This document shows, one piece after another, positions 9,434 to 15,228 of a DNA stretch of 15,228 bases. The notes below the pieces were generated by a model. The model searched no databases. It was not told the origin of the DNA and worked only from the letters and a program-made list of their open reading frames with translations. Location of the stretch: NCBI GenBank assembly GCA_007280315.1, contig QYQC01000260.1, positions 1 to 15,228 on the forward strand, in the 5' to 3' direction. The translations under genes and the position numbers were made by a program. Numbering within the stretch: position 1 is the first letter of the stretch; the number at the start of each line of letters is the position of its first letter. The DNA comes from Betaproteobacteria bacterium (lineage in GTDB: Bacteria > Pseudomonadota > Gammaproteobacteria > Burkholderiales > SG8-39).

Positions 9434-10200
9434 TGAAGAATATCCTCACGGAGACCCGCGACGGCGTCGCACGCATCGAGATCGATCGCCCGGAAAAGAA
9501 AAACGCGCTTACCGCGGCAATGTATCAGGCGATGGCCGACGCAATCAAAGCGGCGGAGGCCGACCCCAAGGTGCGCGTGCTGCTGATCCACGGCAAGGCG
9601 GATCTATTTACCGCCGGCAACGACCTGCAGGATTTTCTCGCGAATCCACCGCGCGACGACAACCGGCCGGTGTTCCAGTTCCTCTACGGCATCAGCCAGG
9701 CGCAGAAGCCCATTGTTGCCGCGGTGGCGGGCGCGGCCGTAGGTATCGGCACCACCATGCTGCTGCACTGCGACCTGGTGTACGCGGCGCCCAATGCGCG
9801 CCTGCAATTACCCTTCGTCAATCTGGGATTGGTGCCGGAAGCCGCATCCAGCCTGCTGTTGCCCGCGCTCATCGGTTATCAGCGCGCGGCGGAACTGCTG
9901 TTGCTCGGGGAGCCATTTTCGGCGCAGAAGGCGAAAGAACTCGGTCTGGTCACCGAAGTGGTGCCTGAAGGCGAGCTGCTCGAAACTGCAATGAACCAGG
10001 CGAAGAAGCTCGCGGGCAAGCCGGCTGCGTCGCTGCGCCTCACCAAACAGCTGATGAAACAGGGGCAGGCGGCGGCGGTCGCGCAGCACATAAAACTGGA
10101 ATCAGGCCACTTCGGCGAACGGCTGAACTCGCCCGAGGCGAAGGAAGCGTTCAGCGCCTTTCTGGAAAAGCGCAAACCGGATTTCTCGAAATTCAACTGA
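9433..10200 (+). CDS. Crotonase-family enoyl-CoA hydratase/isomerase with ECI-like active site
   Basis: A 255-residue crotonase-fold protein. The oxyanion-hole segments are visible as FTAGNDL (59-65) and AAVGIGTT (101-108). Neither glutamate used by classical enoyl-CoA hydratases is present: the GGGxE position reads as Gly-Thr-Thr, and the xPE position reads LPF (F128). Instead there is PFVNLGLVPEAASS (127-140) with E136. That pattern is characteristic of peroxisomal delta3,delta2-enoyl-CoA isomerases, which use a single glutamate there. An isomerase that moves double bonds into position for beta-oxidation of unsaturated acyl-CoAs is therefore more likely than a hydratase. Many genome annotations would call it a hydratase. 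The start overlaps the ligase stop by one base. The 692-residue fusion across the locus could supply hydration. Confidence 0.88.
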   Translation: MKNILTETRDGVARIEIDRPEKKNALTAAMYQAMADAIKAAEADPKVRVLLIHGKADLFTAGNDLQDFLANPPRDDNRPVFQFLYGISQAQKPIVAAVAGAAVGIGTTMLLHCDLVYAAPNARLQLPFVNLGLVPEAASSLLLPALIGYQRAAELLLLGEPFSAQKAKELGLVTEVVPEGELLETAMNQAKKLAGKPAASLRLTKQLMKQGQAAAVAQHIKLESGHFGERLNSPEAKEAFSAFLEKRKPDFSKFN

Positions 10201-10234
10201 GTGCAACAGCGGTTCCGCCCTGGTAAGCGCAAGC

Positions 10235-11482
10235 GTGAAGACAGACGCTACCCGTAACGATCCCCAGGTCGCCTTGGCGTCCGCGCTCGATTCGCGCATC
10301 TCGGGTTCGTTTCGCAACCGCTACGAACAGGAGTTGTTCCGCAACAGCGGGCAGTTTCCGATCGCCAATCTGCTGCTGGAGCTGCTGCTCGAAGGACCGG
10401 CCATATTCCTCGCGCCCGACATCTATACCCTGATCGGCGCCACTCTGTTTCAGGCCTGGGCGCTGACGCGCTGGGAGAACACGCCGGCACCGCGGCGCTT
10501 CCTCGGCAATTTGATCGGCCCGGCCGTGTATACGGCGATCGAGGCGTTTCTCGAAGGATGGACATTCTTCGCCATGCCCAACCATATCGCCTACTGGATT
10601 TTTGCCGCCGCCGTCGGTGTGCTACAGGCGGCGAGATCGCGCGCCGGACCAGGCACGGCCTCAGGGCTGCTGATCGTGCTGGAGAACGTGGCCCGGGCGG
10701 CAATCCTGTTCGTGATGTACGCCATTTTCGAGTCGCTCATCGACGGAACGCGGTTTTCGGCCGCAGTGTTCTTCGCCGACCGCGCGCATATGTTCATCGC
10801 GCTGGCCACGCTGATCCTCGGGATTTCGGTCGGCCTGGCGGCTTTGTCCGAATACGGCTTCCTCGCGCTGCTGCGCGAAACCTCGACCCGGTTGCAGCGC
10901 TATTCCGAGTGGCTACTGGGTAAGGATCTGCTCGAGCGCGTGATTGCGAATCCGGAGGCGCTGACGATGGTGCGGCGCGAGCGCGCCATCCTGTTCATGG
11001 ATATACGCGGTTTCACCTCCTGGAGCGAGCGCTGCCCGCCCGAGACCGTGGTGCAGGCCTTGAACGATTATTACCAGGCCAGCGAAGCGGTGGTGTGGCG
11101 CCACGGCGCGATCAAGCTCAAGTTTTCCGCCGATGAAATCCTTGCCGTGTTTCCCGAGGCGCGCCAAGCCGTGGCCTGTGCGCTGGAACTGCGCCGGTGT
11201 ACGCGGGACGCGCTGGCGCCCTGGGGCCTGGGCGCGGGCATAGGCGCGCACTTCGGGCCGGTAGTCGAGGGGCTGCTCGGCAGTTCCGGCGTCAAAGGTT
11301 ACGACGTCATCGGCGACACGGTGAACACAGCCAAACGGATCGAAGGTGCCGCCGGCAGTGGTGAAGTGCTGGCGTCGGAGTCGCTGTGTGCCGCGCTCGA
11401 TCCGGCCGCCGCAGTCGGCGTGCGGCGCCAGCTGGTGGTCAAGGGCAAGGAAGCACCGCTGGAGGTCTATCCCTTGCTCTGA
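10235..11482 (+). CDS. Membrane-anchored class III adenylate cyclase
   Basis: A 415-residue predicted inner-membrane enzyme making cAMP from ATP. About five hydrophobic segments fill residues 41-213 (roughly 41-77, 90-112, 117-133, 142-166 and 186-213), with no HAMP or known sensor domain recognised. The C-terminal cyclase domain (about 246-415) has DIRGFT with metal-binding D256, KFSADEILAVF with D300, and YDVIGDTVNTAKR with N364 and R368. The purine-selecting positions appear to be K296 and D357, the pair typical of adenylate cyclases rather than guanylate cyclases. Catalytic residues look complete. The start is a GTG with a weak GGTAA upstream, so the exact N-terminus is uncertain. It lies 34 bp after the crotonase gene on the same strand and may be cotranscribed, which would link cAMP to the catabolic operon; this is inferred. 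Confidence 0.9.
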   Translation: MKTDATRNDPQVALASALDSRISGSFRNRYEQELFRNSGQFPIANLLLELLLEGPAIFLAPDIYTLIGATLFQAWALTRWENTPAPRRFLGNLIGPAVYTAIEAFLEGWTFFAMPNHIAYWIFAAAVGVLQAARSRAGPGTASGLLIVLENVARAAILFVMYAIFESLIDGTRFSAAVFFADRAHMFIALATLILGISVGLAALSEYGFLALLRETSTRLQRYSEWLLGKDLLERVIANPEALTMVRRERAILFMDIRGFTSWSERCPPETVVQALNDYYQASEAVVWRHGAIKLKFSADEILAVFPEARQAVACALELRRCTRDALAPWGLGAGIGAHFGPVVEGLLGSSGVKGYDVIGDTVNTAKRIEGAAGSGEVLASESLCAALDPAAAVGVRRQLVVKGKEAPLEVYPLL

Positions 11483-11751
11483 GGGACACCGGGGGCAGGG
11501 TTTGCCTTGCGCTCGAACTCGATCGATGCGACCAGGACCAATACGTCGTCGGGGAAATGAGTGCGCGATTGCGGCGCACCAGTTGAAATAGGCCAAAAAC
11601 CCGCACCCCTATTGGATTTCCAGTGTTTGGCGCTGAGGTTTGTCGATTTCCCCGGAAGCGGCAGGGACAGGCCGCTGCTTGCTTCGCTCGCGGCCGGCGG
11701 GCGACCGCCTCCCGACTTGGAAAAACGGGCATCAGCCCGCATAATCAGGTA
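11483..11751. other. Intergenic stretch, no gene recognised
   Basis: These 269 bases follow the cyclase stop. A 6-bp stem at 11657-11662 with 11671-11676 is followed by GCTTGCTTCG, at best a weak terminator for the cyclase. Open frames on both strands here give low-complexity products that resemble no family, and none has a convincing ribosome site. The last 35 bases hold the promoter and palindrome described separately. Confidence 0.6.
11717..11745 (+). promoter_or_regulatory. Candidate promoter with palindromic spacer for the nucleotidyltransferase pair
   Basis: TTGGAA (11717-11722) and CATAAT (11740-11745) are spaced by exactly 17 bases. Transcription would start at or next to the ATG at 11752, giving a leaderless or nearly leaderless message. 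A 5-bp inverted repeat (11726-11730 with 11735-11739, loop ATCA) fills the spacer and could be an operator for autorepression. On the other strand the same palindrome is followed by TTTTT, so a weak minus-strand terminator is an alternative reading. Confidence 0.4.
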
Positions 11752-11997
11752 ATGCGTCAAATCGGCAATCGAATCCAAGGCCAGCCCGGGCTCGTCCCCA
11801 GGGAGGATGCTCTACGTTTGGCCGCGATCCACCAAAGTACCGGCCATGCGCTGGCCGCGCTGGCAACCACAGGCGTGGCAAAAGGCATTTACCGTTTCGC
11901 TACGCATGCCGAGATGAATCGCCACTGCGAAGACGCTCTTGCGCGCGCGATCGCGGCGAATGTGCGGCAGCGCGCCGTAGCGGGCGGACGACGCTGA
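11752..11997 (+). CDS. Small hypothetical protein, putative antitoxin-like partner of a nucleotidyltransferase
   Basis: An 81-residue soluble protein with no signal peptide or membrane segment. It is largely helical by pattern: LRLAAIHQSTGHALAALATT (about 24-43), then KGIYRF (48-53), then a charged, arginine-rich C-terminal helix. No characterised family is recognised with certainty. The start at 11752 was preferred to an upstream in-frame ATG at 11623 because the residues before it are low in order, the candidate promoter ends just before it, and a short AGG lies close upstream. The stop overlaps the next start as TGATG, an arrangement typical of coexpressed pairs such as toxin-antitoxin systems. 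Which partner would be toxin cannot be told from sequence alone. Confidence 0.65.
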   Translation: MRQIGNRIQGQPGLVPREDALRLAAIHQSTGHALAALATTGVAKGIYRFATHAEMNRHCEDALARAIAANVRQRAVAGGRR

Positions 11998-12488
11998 TGG
12001 ACGGCACCGAGCAAAGGAACGCTCGGCCTGCAACTGTCGATGACCTGAAGTTGCTCCTGGGCGCCCTCAACGAGCATGGCGTCGACTACCTGCTCATCGG
12101 CGGCTACGCCCTTTACGCGCTGGGCTATCAGCGCGGTACCACCGATATCGATGTGTTGCTGCGGCCCACGCGCGAGCAGGGAGAGCGCGTCAAGCAGGCG
12201 CTATTGCTGCTGCCGGACAAGGTGTCCGAGGCGTTAATGCCGGAGTGGTTTACAGAGGGCGAAACTATAAGGGTGGCCGATGCTTTTGTCGTCGACCTTA
12301 TGTTCAACGCCTGCGGAGAAACGTACGCGTCGCTGCAGCCTTACACAGTGAGCATCGATTTCGACGGCGTAAGCGTGCGTACGCTGAATCTTGAAGGACT
12401 GCTCAAGACCAAGCAGACTGAGCGCGACAAAGACAAACTCGACCGCGTTGTTCTTGAGCGCGCGCTGGAGGAATTGAACAAGCGCTGA
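11997..12488 (+). CDS. Nucleotidyltransferase-fold protein (AbiEii/DUF6036-like), putative toxin-antitoxin component
   Basis: A 163-residue soluble protein with a minimal polymerase-beta-type nucleotidyltransferase core. YLLIGGYAL (31-39) supplies the diglycine motif, TTDIDVLL (48-55) the metal-binding D50 and D52, and VVDLMF (99-104) the third carboxylate, D100. The C-terminal LLKTKQTERDKDKLD (135-149) matches the basic tail of AbiEii-like and DUF6036-like proteins. All three carboxylates are intact, so transferase activity is plausible. Members of this superfamily modify tRNA or proteins as toxins, or act as antitoxins (MNT), or modify antibiotics. The tight overlap with the 81-residue gene upstream favours a two-gene module. 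No HEPN partner is present. The next gene begins 100 bp downstream. Confidence 0.8.
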   Translation: MDGTEQRNARPATVDDLKLLLGALNEHGVDYLLIGGYALYALGYQRGTTDIDVLLRPTREQGERVKQALLLLPDKVSEALMPEWFTEGETIRVADAFVVDLMFNACGETYASLQPYTVSIDFDGVSVRTLNLEGLLKTKQTERDKDKLDRVVLERALEELNKR

Positions 12489-12588
12489 ACCCGTGGGGGT
12501 GACGCGCCGTGCGCGCGCGGCGTGCCGTTGACGCCGGCCATGGCCCCGCGTTACCGTTTGTCCTCACCGCAGAATTCCTGGAGTCGCT

Positions 12589-13473
12589 GTGACCGACATT
12601 CAACACGATTATGCCAGCGTCAATGGCGTGCGCCTGCACTACGCGCACGCAGGGAAGGGACCATTAATTTTGTTCCTGCACGGGTTTCCCGAATTCTGGT
12701 ATTGCTGGAAGCATCAGCTGGAGGATCTGGGCCGCGACCACCATGCTGTGGCGCCTGATCTGCGCGGATTCAACCTCTCGGACCGGCCGGCCGAAGTAAA
12801 GCAATACAAGGCGCGCATTCTGATCGAGGACGTGCGCGCCCTGGCGGCGCAATTCGGCCAGGAGAAGTTCGTGCTGGTGGCGCACGACTGGGGCGGCGCA
12901 GTCGCCTGGGGCTACGCCATGGCGCATGCGCACACCCTGAGCAAACTCGTCATCGTCAATTCGCCGCACCCGGTGCCGTTCGCGCGCGAACTGGCGCATA
13001 ACCCGGCGCAGGCGGCGGCGAGCCAGTACATGAATCTGCTGCGCAGCGACAAGGCCGAGCGCGTGCTGTCGGAGAACAATTACGCACGCCTGGTGAAAAT
13101 GACGCTGGAAGGCTGGGGTCGGGGCGGCGCCGTCGAACCGGCAGAGAAGGCCGCTTATATCGAAGCCTGGTCGCAGCCGGGCGCGCTCACCGGCAGTCTG
13201 AATTATTACCGCGCCTCGCCGCTGTATCCGCCGATTGGAGACGATCCCGGTGCAAAAGCGCTGAGGCTCGATCCCGCCAACTTCATGGTGCGCGTGCCGA
13301 CGCTGGTCGTGTGGGGCATGCGCGACCAGGCGCTGCTGCCGGGGAATCTGGAGGGCCTCGCGGCCTGCGTGCCCGATTTGCGCATCGAGCGCCTGCCCGA
13401 TGCATCGCACTGGGTAATGCATGAACAACCGGAACGCCTGAACCAGTTGATCCGGGAATTCATCCGCGCCTAG
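12589..13473 (+). CDS. Alpha/beta hydrolase, epoxide hydrolase-like
   Basis: A 294-residue cytoplasmic alpha/beta hydrolase. The oxyanion segment HGFPEFWYCW (31-40), DLRGFNLSDRP (57-67), and the nucleophile elbow VAHDWGG (97-103) with D100 identify an Asp-nucleophile enzyme of the epoxide hydrolase/haloalkane dehalogenase branch. The triad is completed by D246 in WGMRDQ and H274 in ASHWVMHEQP. The cap has LNYYR (204-208), where epoxide hydrolases carry a ring-opening tyrosine, so epoxide hydrolysis is the leading guess and dehalogenation the alternative. The GTG start is set by GGAG (12580-12583) five bases upstream. The 100-bp gap before it holds a GC-rich hairpin (12503-12524) and a weak promoter-like TTGACG. 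It converges on the DUF302 gene with a hairpin between. Confidence 0.88.
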   Translation: MTDIQHDYASVNGVRLHYAHAGKGPLILFLHGFPEFWYCWKHQLEDLGRDHHAVAPDLRGFNLSDRPAEVKQYKARILIEDVRALAAQFGQEKFVLVAHDWGGAVAWGYAMAHAHTLSKLVIVNSPHPVPFARELAHNPAQAAASQYMNLLRSDKAERVLSENNYARLVKMTLEGWGRGGAVEPAEKAAYIEAWSQPGALTGSLNYYRASPLYPPIGDDPGAKALRLDPANFMVRVPTLVVWGMRDQALLPGNLEGLAACVPDLRIERLPDASHWVMHEQPERLNQLIREFIRA

Positions 13474-13483
13474 CGGCACTTTG

Positions 13484-13512
13484 GCCGGCGCGCATGCGCC
13501 GCCGGCTTATTT
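13484..13512 (+). terminator. Intrinsic terminator after the hydrolase gene
   Basis: A 7-bp stem (13484-13490 with 13500-13506) encloses a self-complementary GCGC-rich loop and is followed on the plus strand by TTATTT. It starts 11 bases after the hydrolase stop and separates two convergent genes. The T-tract overlaps the stop of the minus-strand DUF302 gene. On the minus strand no T-run follows, so it works mainly for the plus strand. Confidence 0.65.
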
Positions 13513-13950
13513 CGACGCGTCGGCGATGATGCCCTGAAGCAAGTCGGTAACCGGCTTCAACGCCGCGTTCTGCGGATACTTCCGGTGCGCCAGATAAACT
13601 TCGCCGGGCTTCCCGGGCAGGGTGTAGACCGCGATCGTATAGGGACAGAAGACGAGATTGCGCGGATCGGCCTCCATCATCGAACGCGAAGCGGTCGCGC
13701 TGCAGAATTCGATCACCTCCGCTTTGTCGTATATGCGTTTCGCATTGCCCAGATCGCGGCCAGTGCGCTCGAGCATGTCACCGACATGGGCGGTGAAATT
13801 GATCACCAGCCCGCGCTTTCCGATCGCTGCTACCAGATCGTCTCTGACATCGGCGAATTTTCCTTTTGCTGCGACCACGGTGGCGCCGTCATCAGCTGCG
13901 GCGGACAGCGCGATCATCAGGCCCAGCAGGGCTGCGCATAGGCGCGTCAT
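13507..13950 (-). CDS. Exported DUF302 domain protein
   Basis: A 147-residue small exported protein. Residues 1-19 form a signal peptide (TRLC followed by a leucine- and alanine-rich core, with cleavage likely before DDGATVV). The rest is a DUF302 domain: an early VRDDLVAAIGKRG segment, then MLERTGRDLG, then EFCSA and a later FCPYTIAVYTLPG. The two cysteines of EFCSA and FCPY recur in many DUF302 proteins. The biochemical role of DUF302 is unknown to me. Three ATG codons stand in tandem at 13956, 13953 and 13950. GGAG directly abuts the first and lies 6 bases from the third, so 13950 is the best start, but 13956 would add only two methionines. The gene follows the orphan binding-protein gene by about 80 bp and may share its transcript. 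Confidence 0.85.
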   Translation of the reverse strand: MTRLCAALLGLMIALSAAADDGATVVAAKGKFADVRDDLVAAIGKRGLVINFTAHVGDMLERTGRDLGNAKRIYDKAEVIEFCSATASRSMMEADPRNLVFCPYTIAVYTLPGKPGEVYLAHRKYPQNAALKPVTDLLQGIIADASK

Positions 13951-13956
13951 CATCAT

Positions 13957-13960
13957 CTCC
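13957..13960 (-). promoter_or_regulatory. Ribosome binding site deciding the DUF302 start
   Basis: GGAG on the minus strand touches the first of three tandem ATG codons. Only the third ATG (13948-13950) has the usual spacing of about 6 bases. Confidence 0.6.
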
Positions 13961-14033
13961 AGGATTATGTCGGAGCAGAAATACTATGCCCGCACTGCGC
14001 GCATGACAAGCGCGTCGGGCGAGGGGTGCAAAT

Positions 14034-15047
14034 CTACGGAATCGGTTTGATTTCCAGATCGGCTTTGGTCGCTTTGAGGAAGCCGAACTTGGCATAGGCA
14101 TTTTGCCCGTGGTCGGACTGCAGGAAGGCGAGATAGCGGTTCGCCGCATCCTTGTGTCTGCTATTGGTCAAGGCGCCGATCGCGTAGGATACTTCATCGA
14201 TCAGGCTGTCTGCTGCGGGTAGCGGAATGGCCTCCACTTGATGCCCTTCTTCGAGTGCGTTTTTCGTTTCGGTCGCCCAGACGATGCCGACGTCCACCGT
14301 CCCCGCCTTGAGGCCGTCCGGAATTTCCCGATGGTGGACCGAGGTGAAATGCACGTTCGGCGCCGGGTCGCAGGATTTGCATTCCTTGCCGCCCGAGAGT
14401 TTGTCCCACAGCTTGTGGTTGATCAGCACCTTCCTGGCGTAGAAGGTCATGATGCCCTCGTCGATCGGATTGGGCAGCATGATCTTCAGATCGTTGCGCC
14501 CGAGGTCCGCGATGCCCGCGATTTTCTTCGGATTGCCTTTGACAACCACCAGATCGAGCGCGTTGTGCGTGTATACCAGGTACCTGTCCATCACGCCCTT
14601 GGCTTTGAGTGCTTTAAGGTGCCCCAGCTGGACGCTGGCGTAGATGTCGGGCTGCATGCGGTACTGCTTGCCCTCGTAGGTCCAGCCGCCGGCGTTGATC
14701 GCTTTGAGGATGATGCCGGGCGGAAGCGTGATGAGGCCGATGTTGCCCACCTGCGCATTTTCCTTCTGGAACGCGCGAATTACGTCCTCCATGGCGAAGA
14801 ACTGGTTGCCGGCGAGCCACAGGGTGAGATTGGCGTCGCTGTCCATTTTCTCCATCGCCGCACTGCCCTTGGCGATGCGGCCGTCGGCGTAGAACAGGCG
14901 CAGGTCGTTGTCCTTTTTGGGCGGAATGGGTTCCAGCGCCTGGGCCGCCGGCGCCTGTGCGGCGGATTTGTCGGCTTGCGCGTGGGCGTAGCCGCCGATC
15001 ACACTGAATACGAACAAAACAGACAATGCGTAGCGTGAAATGTGCAT
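14034..15047 (-). CDS. Periplasmic substrate-binding protein (type II PBP-like), no permease nearby
   Basis: A 337-residue exported protein. Residues 1-23 are a signal peptide ending AHA before QADK, followed by an alanine/proline-rich linker to about 45. The body resembles ModA-like and related type II periplasmic binding proteins: LTLWLAGN near 74-81, LVYTHNALDLVVVKGNPKKI (157-176), and VDVGIVWATE (251-260), a typical second-lobe segment. An unusual insert holds CKSC (C223, C226), H233 and the pair H238-H239 in VHHRE. These could bind a metal or cofactor, or the cysteines could form a disulfide. The start at 15047 is set by AGGAGGAG about 5 bases upstream and by the signal peptide. The longer open frame to 15137 adds residues that would spoil the signal. 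No transporter genes are visible. The ligand is unknown; an oxyanion is one possibility. Confidence 0.85.
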   Translation of the reverse strand: MHISRYALSVLFVFSVIGGYAHAQADKSAAQAPAAQALEPIPPKKDNDLRLFYADGRIAKGSAAMEKMDSDANLTLWLAGNQFFAMEDVIRAFQKENAQVGNIGLITLPPGIILKAINAGGWTYEGKQYRMQPDIYASVQLGHLKALKAKGVMDRYLVYTHNALDLVVVKGNPKKIAGIADLGRNDLKIMLPNPIDEGIMTFYARKVLINHKLWDKLSGGKECKSCDPAPNVHFTSVHHREIPDGLKAGTVDVGIVWATETKNALEEGHQVEAIPLPAADSLIDEVSYAIGALTNSRHKDAANRYLAFLQSDHGQNAYAKFGFLKATKADLEIKPIP

Positions 15048-15060
15048 GAATTCTCCTCCT

Positions 15061-15079
15061 GCCGCATCGTGGGTGCGGC
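15061..15079 (-). other. Stem-loop next to the binding-protein ribosome site
   Basis: A perfect 6-bp stem (15061-15066 with 15074-15079) with a 7-base loop lies immediately upstream of the AGGAGGAG of the binding-protein gene. It could follow the upstream gene's end or influence translation. It is short and may be chance. Confidence 0.3.
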
Positions 15080-15145
15080 GCGTGAAACGGGGTCCAGGGG
15101 AAGGCGGGTCGGACAGGAAACGAATGCCGCCCGCCACTACCGCGG

Positions 15146-15228
15146 CTACGGTCGGATATAAGCCCAGCCCTGCTGCTGCTTCTGCATCAGCTCAATTACA
15201 CCACCGGGCACATAACCGGCGCTGGCCA
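15146..15228 (-). CDS. 3' end of a gene cut by the window edge
   Basis: One minus-strand frame is open from the right edge to a TAG at 15146-15148 and gives 26 residues, ending in QQQGWAYIRP. Both other frames stop within the first 40 bases. It lies 98 bp upstream of the binding-protein gene in the same direction and could be the preceding gene of that operon. The tail alone matches no family that I recognise. Confidence 0.45.
   Translation of the reverse strand, partial: ASAGYVPGGVIELMQKQQQGWAYIRP

Noticed and set aside
11467..11778. Minus-strand open frame of 103 codons between the cyclase and the nucleotidyltransferase pair
   Set aside because: No ribosome site or family resemblance; it overlaps the ends of both neighbouring plus-strand genes and the candidate promoter.
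12528..12556. TTGACG-N17-TTACCG as a promoter for the hydrolase
   Set aside because: The -10 match is too poor to list; mentioned only in the hydrolase entry.
15048..15137. Upstream extension of the binding-protein frame by 30 codons
   Set aside because: It would place a charged segment before the signal peptide; a strong AGGAGGAG precedes the ATG at 15047.

Overview
The window is GC-rich and densely coded, and its gene families look proteobacterial. The liv-type transporter, an AlkK-like acyl-CoA ligase and the codon use suggest a betaproteobacterium, but no rRNA or other phylogenetic marker is present, so this placement is an inference. No tRNA, rRNA, CRISPR array, transposase or phage gene was seen.

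Region 1 (1-191) is non-coding. It carries a direct repeat of period 105 bp with perfect hairpins, and the array probably continues beyond the left edge. Region 2 (192-7499, minus strand) reads right to left as one probable operon: livK, a hairpin, livH, livM, livG, livF, then a 692-residue enoyl-CoA hydratase/3-hydroxyacyl-CoA dehydrogenase fusion. Region 3 (7500-7783) is a divergent promoter region. Region 4 (7784-10200, plus strand) holds an AlkK-like fatty acyl-CoA ligase that overlaps a crotonase-family gene whose active site looks like an enoyl-CoA isomerase. Taken together, regions 2-4 look like a locus for taking up a carboxylic acid, activating it to its CoA thioester and degrading it by beta-oxidation. 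No acyl-CoA dehydrogenase or thiolase is visible in the window.

Region 5 (10235-13473, plus strand) is more accessory. It has a membrane-anchored class III adenylate cyclase, then a tightly overlapping small-protein/nucleotidyltransferase pair that resembles a toxin-antitoxin module, then an epoxide-hydrolase-like alpha/beta hydrolase ending at a strong hairpin. Region 6 (13507-15228, minus strand) reads right to left: the last 26 codons of a gene cut by the window edge, an exported substrate-binding protein with no permease, and an exported DUF302 protein.

The points most worth a second look are: a paired divergence in LivF and LivG that would leave one ATP site of the transporter degenerate; the nucleotidyltransferase pair with a promoter placed for a leaderless transcript; the orphan binding protein with a CxxC and a His-His motif; and the hairpin repeat at the left edge.
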